Source: JAWXUT01 sp044426075
GTDB lineage: Bacteria > Bacillota > Clostridia > Christensenellales > DTU072
NCBI GenBank assembly: GCA_044426075.1
Contig: JAWXUT010000060.1
Span: forward strand, 1 to 10,558
DNA: 10,558 nt
Direction of reading: 5' to 3'
In this document: piece after piece, positions 7,701 through 10,558 of the stretch
How positions within the stretch are numbered: position 1 is the stretch's first letter
Layout: the number at the start of each line of letters is the position of its first letter
Translations under genes and position numbers: made by a program
Notes under the pieces: generated by a model
Database searches by the model: none
Told to the model about the DNA's origin: nothing
The model's input: only the letters and a program-made list of their open reading frames with translations

Positions 7701-7761
7701 TGACAAAGACCGTCTAAAAACAAAATTAAATGAGCGATTGGGCGCAAAGGGGAGGGCATAG
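4753..7761 (+). CDS. GT2 glycosyltransferase fused to a HAD-like domain and a COG5610-type C-terminal domain
   Basis: This 1002-residue multidomain protein has no signal peptide and no clear membrane segment. Residues 8-235 are a family 2 glycosyltransferase: VTIIVPVFN, IVVDDCSTDDS, the nucleotide/metal motif DSDD (94-97), TEDFLFS with E196-D197 as likely catalytic acids, and WNKLYRRKLW. After a helical linker, residues 346-545 are HAD-like: FDIFDTL with D348, S462 in VSDMYLS, K496 in GLSKSGRKLF, and HIGDNWDSD (D521, D526). The usual second Asp of DxD is Phe350. Residues 590-1000 hold IARDGYLP (R645, D646), a downstream HISRKS segment and FDIGYSGRAE (D774), as in the COG5610 family found in polysaccharide loci. 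The likely role is cytoplasmic assembly or modification of a surface polysaccharide or teichoic-acid-like polymer; donor and acceptor are unknown. The pyruvyl transferase begins just after its TAG stop. Confidence 0.87.
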   Translation: MVEASDKVTIIVPVFNTSAYLNRCLDSICQQTYSNLEVIVVDDCSTDDSRNIAESYAERDSRVSLLLHSKNKGLFAARVTGIKQSTGKYIAFVDSDDYISIDFIRCLVSCANKTGADVVVAKIVHEAEGVGRYVHSMYHNYDFGDVKDGEVFDKYMAQEGQCFIWHTVWNKLYRRKLWEQALPYISTIDRHIIMTEDFLFSTIIMNLVKRIASCEYAYYFYFQHNNASTSLHGKVDKYYKNIDDLIYVFSAVEHYLLSVNASAENIAHFAKWRALYCRFWVDNVYNSIISAKDKDILISKLRTGMGGKIQRTTPTDHHFYSITMAWDGRYNELITLLATSGYKYYSFDIFDTLVTRPYHEPKDMFSLMNEEFYKISGRNDDFGTNRAFAEHIARVRNITVQDITMQDIYLELQKIYGYSDDIVKALTRYEEALEIESCNARRSVKNIYELLLFLDKKIICVSDMYLSGDVVKRILQHNGYNRIAKLYLSGEIGLSKSGRKLFPYVVKDLKIGTEELFHIGDNWDSDKVAAGEAGIDAWFYPSCKDVFFNSISDISYSDTANKYEKPTSSWLNLEAGLKYFGTRSALAVAYNRMCDNPYMSYKEGSNFNASPQFMGGYPLGMHILGVAKFIREKGEKYNKIHFIARDGYLPMLAYKALYGGEQSYLHISRKSLFPLTVVDKKSFMQLGEYADWRNSSPRKIISLILPTLSVDRVEDVVLPKKIILDKPFNSYDEYVMVIESIVDGYFSAENLASYKKDLAEYFASLIGKNEVAFDIGYSGRAEVILSQLLGYNIDAIYIHRNATKFKDDIARMGINIESFYDFTPSITGGVREVTMSSCEPSTVGYNCKAGEVIFEDSEMSYPARYTIGEMHRAALTYIEDIKNTLLSIDGVSLERLDWRNIDISAPFEMLMHHATVSDRGVFDVFIFEDELYDGRSDIKLSEIWSRDINYHYSGIKFSNHYFSEKYSVHTASMWKKLIFYWLFDKDRLKTKLNERLGAKGRA
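7751..7755 (+). promoter_or_regulatory. Strong Shine-Dalgarno at the glycosyltransferase/pyruvyl transferase junction
   Basis: GGAGG at 7751-7755, inside the last codons of the upstream gene, is a perfect anti-SD match. It is 5 nt from GTG 7761, which is in a different frame from the pyruvyl transferase. It is 12 nt from ATG 7768, the first ATG of the pyruvyl transferase frame. The spacing therefore favours the GTG, which opens the short frame listed next. Confidence 0.7.
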
Positions 7762-7793
7762 TGAATTATGGCTACAGGATTATTAAAAAGTAA
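7761..7793 (+). other. Ten-codon frame (GTG start) overlapping the pyruvyl transferase start
   Basis: GTG 7761 shares its G with the TAG stop of the upstream gene (TAGTG) and reads MNYGYRIIKK, then TAA at 7791-7793. It has the best-spaced Shine-Dalgarno in the junction. Skipping one base at the end (+1, at AAG-T-AAG) would continue directly into the pyruvyl transferase frame as ...IIKK-KVDCSGN. It may be a coupling leader peptide, the true N terminus interrupted by a single-base insertion or frameshift, or chance. Confidence 0.3.
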
Positions 7794-8781
7794 GGTGGAT
7801 TGCAGTGGGAATTTAGAGCGCGCAATAGATAGTTTAGGACTGAATACGGGGAATTTGGTGTTTTGGACAGCAATTCAACGACTATTTAAAACTGAACGAG
7901 TTGACTACAACGCGCCACAATTTGAGGGGCTTGAAAATGTTATAATCACCGATTTAATATGGATACGCGAAGCAGACACCTATCCTCACATTGAGCGTAT
8001 GCTTGATGAAACCGACATACCATTTATTCCTATAAGTGTGGGCGTGCAAGCTAGTAGCACCAGTCAGCGTTTTATACTGCAACCCCAAGTTGTAAGGTTG
8101 TTGCAAAAAATTGGCGAGCGCGCAACTATTGGTGTGCGGGGTGAATATACGGCATCTGTGCTTGAAACGCACGGCATAAAAAATATAGAAGTTATCGGTT
8201 GCCCCTCAATGTATTACTGGAACAATCCATATTTGCGGGTGTCGGGGGAATACGGCAGAGGTGCATTAAGCAGCAATTTTAGCACATTTCACATACCATT
8301 AAAAGTGCCAGAAAAACATTTTTTGAGCTATTGCGCGGATAGAAATGCCACATTTGTGGAACAAACCAAGCACCAATTTATGCCTATGCACGCCCAAGAT
8401 AACGCATATTATGACTATATTTCCAGTTGGCTTGCTAGAAAAAAAGAGATTTATTTATCAGAAGACATGTGGCTTGCGGGGTTAAAAGAATGTGATTTTT
8501 CAATGGGATCGCGATTTCACGCAAATGTAATGGCACTGCGTGCGGGGAAGCGGGCGCTATTTTTAACTTCCGATTCTAGAACGCAAGAGATGACTTCATA
8601 TTTTCAACTGCCCACATTGCCAATAACTAGTTTTGATAAAACAAAACCGCTAGAACATTATTTTGCTCTAGCAGATTATAGTGCTTTTAATAGCAATTAT
8701 ACAGTTAGATATGATACGTTTAGATCGTTCTGCCATAAAAATGGATTGCAATTACACGCACTGCCACTTGAATTTAACTGA
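7768..8781 (+). CDS. Polysaccharide pyruvyl transferase family protein
   Basis: This 337-residue protein matches the PS_pyruv_trans (CsaB/WcaK-like) family, which transfers pyruvate from phosphoenolpyruvate to sugars of cell-surface glycans as a ketal, adding negative charge. Supporting segments are the N-terminal LNTGNLVF (N26, G28, N29), FIPISVGVQ, TIGVRGEYTASVLETHGI followed by IEVIGCPSMYY, and the C-terminal GSRFHANVMALRAGK (R249, H251) with DSRTQEM (D269 to M275). The last two correspond to the family's conserved GxRxH and DxRxxEM signatures. The enzyme should act in the cytoplasm on lipid-linked or nucleotide-linked sugar, possibly on the product of the adjacent glycosyltransferase. The spacing between the two genes is 6 nt. 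ATG 7768 is the first start codon in frame but sits 12 nt from the Shine-Dalgarno, so the true N terminus is uncertain. The 3' end overlaps the opposing transporter gene by 8 nt. Confidence 0.88.
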   Translation: MATGLLKSKVDCSGNLERAIDSLGLNTGNLVFWTAIQRLFKTERVDYNAPQFEGLENVIITDLIWIREADTYPHIERMLDETDIPFIPISVGVQASSTSQRFILQPQVVRLLQKIGERATIGVRGEYTASVLETHGIKNIEVIGCPSMYYWNNPYLRVSGEYGRGALSSNFSTFHIPLKVPEKHFLSYCADRNATFVEQTKHQFMPMHAQDNAYYDYISSWLARKKEIYLSEDMWLAGLKECDFSMGSRFHANVMALRAGKRALFLTSDSRTQEMTSYFQLPTLPITSFDKTKPLEHYFALADYSAFNSNYTVRYDTFRSFCHKNGLQLHALPLEFN

Positions 8782-9967
8782 CAGTTGTTGTGCGCTTTTT
8801 GATAATCAAATGTACAAAAATGTTTAATACTGCAGCAACTATTGCAACAGATAATCCAATTTGAAGCCCTGCAGCGTCAGCAATTATACCCAGTAAAAAT
8901 GGGCCTATTGCGCCACCCAAGTCACCCGCACCACTAAGCGTGCCAAACAACTTTGTGCTTGCATTTGGAAATGCGGTTGTAGCAAGTGTAATTGTGCCCG
9001 GCCATAGCATACAAACGCCAAAACCGCTAACCGCACACGCCACTATGGATACCCAAACATTGCTTTGGAACACCAAAACAGCATAACATACAGCGGTTAT
9101 AATTGAGCCTAATATGCACGCGTTTGAAAGCGATAAGTGCTTGCCGAATTTGGCATAAATCAGTCTTCCTACAGTAAAGAAAATTGAAAAGCTACAGAGT
9201 GCTAACAAGTCGCCATACAATTTTTCAAAACCAAGTGTTGTTTCAAAAAAGCTACTTGCCCATTGTGCCATAATAATTTCGCACATAGCGCCAAGGCAGA
9301 TTGCACACATCAAAAGCAAAAAAGTAGGCTTGGTTAAAAACTCTGAAAACTTTATTGTGCGGTTGATATCTTTGCTGTTTACAATAGGCGCGGGGGCTAG
9401 AATTATAAGGGATATTATAGGGATAACTATAAATACTCCCATAACTATTTGCCAATTTTCGGAGCCTAAAAAGTGTATCATAAGTGTTGCAACAAGTACG
9501 GTAAAAATTTGTCCTACACCATAAAATGCGTGCAACAGAGCCATAGAGCGCGCCTTATTTGTGGTTGGTAAATTGTCTATTAATGGGCTAACCATAACTT
9601 CTAGCAATCCACTTGCAATACTAAATATCATAGTGCCAACTACAAAGAGGGGATATGGATTTTCTAATATTAGTGGTGCTGAAATAAATACTGCAACACC
9701 CACAATTACAAATATCGGTGCAGATAATATAAATGGGCGGAAGCCATACTTATCTACGGGGTGGCTTGCGGCAATGTCAATAATAATTTGTACGGCAAAA
9801 GTAATAAAGGCAAGCGCCCCAAGTTGGGTGTAGCTTAGCCCATAAAGTGTCTGCAATGATACATATAGTATCGCGGGACAAGTGCAGCAAAATGCTTGCA
9901 TAAATAATGAAAGATAACAACCGCAAATAGTGCGATTATACTCTTTAATTGTCAAAATTTGTTTCAT
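8774..9967 (-). CDS. Major facilitator superfamily (MFS) transporter
   Basis: This 397-residue, strongly hydrophobic protein has about twelve membrane segments in two halves, with a charged central loop near residues 192-212 (NSKDINRTIKFSEF). The loop after TM2 carries a degenerate MFS motif A, DKYGFRP (72-78). HAFYGVGQ (about 146-152) and GAGDLGGAIGP (346-356) resemble signatures of sugar or drug/proton MFS carriers, loosely of the fucose-permease type. It would be a cytoplasmic-membrane secondary transporter; substrate and direction cannot be told. The N-terminal segment is unusually Cys-rich (C16, C18, C27, C28, C30). ATG 9967 is the only start available before TM1, with an in-frame TAA two codons upstream, but its Shine-Dalgarno is weak (AAGG 13 nt away, AAGAG abutting the ATG). 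It is downstream of the VOC gene on the same strand and may be co-transcribed. Its stop lies inside the pyruvyl transferase gene. Confidence 0.88.
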   Translation of the reverse strand: MKQILTIKEYNRTICGCYLSLFMQAFCCTCPAILYVSLQTLYGLSYTQLGALAFITFAVQIIIDIAASHPVDKYGFRPFILSAPIFVIVGVAVFISAPLILENPYPLFVVGTMIFSIASGLLEVMVSPLIDNLPTTNKARSMALLHAFYGVGQIFTVLVATLMIHFLGSENWQIVMGVFIVIPIISLIILAPAPIVNSKDINRTIKFSEFLTKPTFLLLMCAICLGAMCEIIMAQWASSFFETTLGFEKLYGDLLALCSFSIFFTVGRLIYAKFGKHLSLSNACILGSIITAVCYAVLVFQSNVWVSIVACAVSGFGVCMLWPGTITLATTAFPNASTKLFGTLSGAGDLGGAIGPFLLGIIADAAGLQIGLSVAIVAAVLNIFVHLIIKKRTTTVS

Positions 9968-10043
9968 CTCTTAATGTAATCCTTGACTGTGGAATGTAAG
10001 CCACTTAATGTGTACGAGCACCAAAATGCGGTTGTTAATATCT

Positions 10044-10059
10044 AAAGCGCAAAAGCGCA
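10044..10059. repeat. Tandem 8-nt repeat in the transporter/VOC intergenic gap
   Basis: AAAGCGCA occurs twice in direct succession (10044-10051 and 10052-10059). The two GCGC cores could form only a 4-bp hairpin. The surrounding 175-nt gap (9968-10142) upstream of the transporter gene shows no convincing promoter or terminator on either strand. The repeat could be an operator or chance. Confidence 0.3.
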
Positions 10060-10142
10060 ATAAATCCGTTGTTATTTATATGCTATGTGCAAACTCTTTG
10101 TGTTGAGTGAATTCAAAATTCTTCATTTTTAATTGCATATTA

Positions 10143-10558
10143 TTACTTCAACTTGCGGTGGCTTCCCGTCAATGCACCAAGTTGCAGTTCCATTGGCAAG
10201 TCGCCTTTTTTAATTCCTAAAAAAATAGTTGTTTCAATAAGTTCAATATATGCTGTAGTATCTGGTTTGTGAATATATGCATAATTTACATCTGCACTGC
10301 CACTCATAAAATGGCCAGTTTGCGCCACGCTATAGCCACAAGCCTCAGCTTCTTTTATAGCGATATCCAAATTTTTTACATTGTACATAATGTGGTGAAT
10401 GCCTTCGCCGTGCGCGTCAAAAAAGTCGTCATAAATATTTCTGTCGCCACTAGTTGCAATAAGTTCAATTTTACTGCTACCTTTGCCACCCATATAAAGT
10501 GTAACAACGGGCGTGCCTTTTTCGCCTTTATATGCAATATTAAGTTCAGAAGTGCAGT
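10143..10558 (-). CDS. VOC (glyoxalase/bleomycin-resistance/epimerase) superfamily protein, 5' truncated
   Basis: The frame ends at TAA (10145-10143) and stays open to the right edge, so about 137 C-terminal residues are visible. The ATG at 10493 is internal: upstream codons read a coherent strand, YKGEKGTPVVTLYMGGKG. The core GEGIHHIMYNVKNLDIAIKE, then GYSVAQTGHF, then YAYIHKPDTTAYIELIE, is the beta-alpha-beta-beta-beta module of the VOC fold. The His pair (10392-10397) and the Glu of YIE (10242-10244) are likely metal ligands. The pattern resembles methylmalonyl-CoA epimerase and Glyoxalase_4-type proteins, which bind a divalent metal and act on small acids or CoA esters in the cytoplasm. 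The substrate is unknown. Most of the first VOC module is beyond the window. The transporter gene lies 175 nt downstream on the same strand. Confidence 0.82.
   Translation of the reverse strand, partial: CTSELNIAYKGEKGTPVVTLYMGGKGSSKIELIATSGDRNIYDDFFDAHGEGIHHIMYNVKNLDIAIKEAEACGYSVAQTGHFMSGSADVNYAYIHKPDTTAYIELIETTIFLGIKKGDLPMELQLGALTGSHRKLK

Noticed and set aside
10044..10059. GCGC-AAAA-GCGC as a hairpin terminator for the VOC gene
   Set aside because: The stem is only 4 bp, flanking bases do not extend it, and the T-tract on the minus strand is too short. It is kept only as a low-confidence tandem repeat.
10008..10106. Plus-strand 32-codon frame in the gap upstream of the transporter
   Set aside because: There is no Shine-Dalgarno, only a poor promoter match upstream (TTGACT at 9983 with a 3-of-6 -10), and no recognisable sequence; chance is the simplest reading.

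Overview
The window is AT-rich bacterial chromosome from what looks like a low-GC Gram-positive, most likely an anaerobic Clostridia-type member of the Bacillota. The basis is strong Shine-Dalgarno sequences, a short Bacillota-style NagB, a LarC tail, and a BspA/InlB-type lipoprotein of the kind common in gut Clostridia. TAA, TAG and TGA are all used as stops, so the standard bacterial code fits. I saw no tRNA, rRNA, CRISPR array, insertion sequence or phage gene.

Bases 1-916 hold the 3' end of a larC-like gene (nickel-pincer cofactor assembly) followed 1 nt later by a HAD phosphatase of the phosphoglycolate-phosphatase type. Bases 968-2921 are a self-contained transcription unit: a near-consensus promoter, a double-SIS amino-sugar-phosphate protein related to the GlmS isomerase half, nagB (glucosamine-6-phosphate deaminase), a structured 3' region and a clear intrinsic terminator. 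The SIS protein keeps only part of the GlmS-type catalytic set, so its reaction is open.

Bases 2945-4698 are a monocistronic unit with its own extended -10 promoter and terminator. It encodes a predicted surface lipoprotein with one InlB-type repeat and about eleven BspA-type leucine-rich repeats.

Bases 4741-8781 are a two-gene surface-glycan cassette. A 1002-residue protein joins a GT2 glycosyltransferase, an unusual HAD domain of the FDIFDTL type and a long C-terminal domain. It is followed at once by a polysaccharide pyruvyl transferase. The start region of the second gene is odd: the Shine-Dalgarno sequence fits a GTG in the wrong frame better than the annotated ATG.

On the minus strand lie an MFS transporter (8774-9967), which overlaps the pyruvyl transferase tail to tail by 8 nt, and a VOC (glyoxalase-like) gene that runs off the right edge.

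Taken together, the window mixes cytoplasmic amino-sugar metabolism with cell-surface functions (glycan assembly and decoration, a repeat lipoprotein). The best leads for something not yet described are the GT2-HAD fusion paired with a pyruvyl transferase, and the SIS protein with a substituted active site beside nagB. Neither amounts to proof of a new system.
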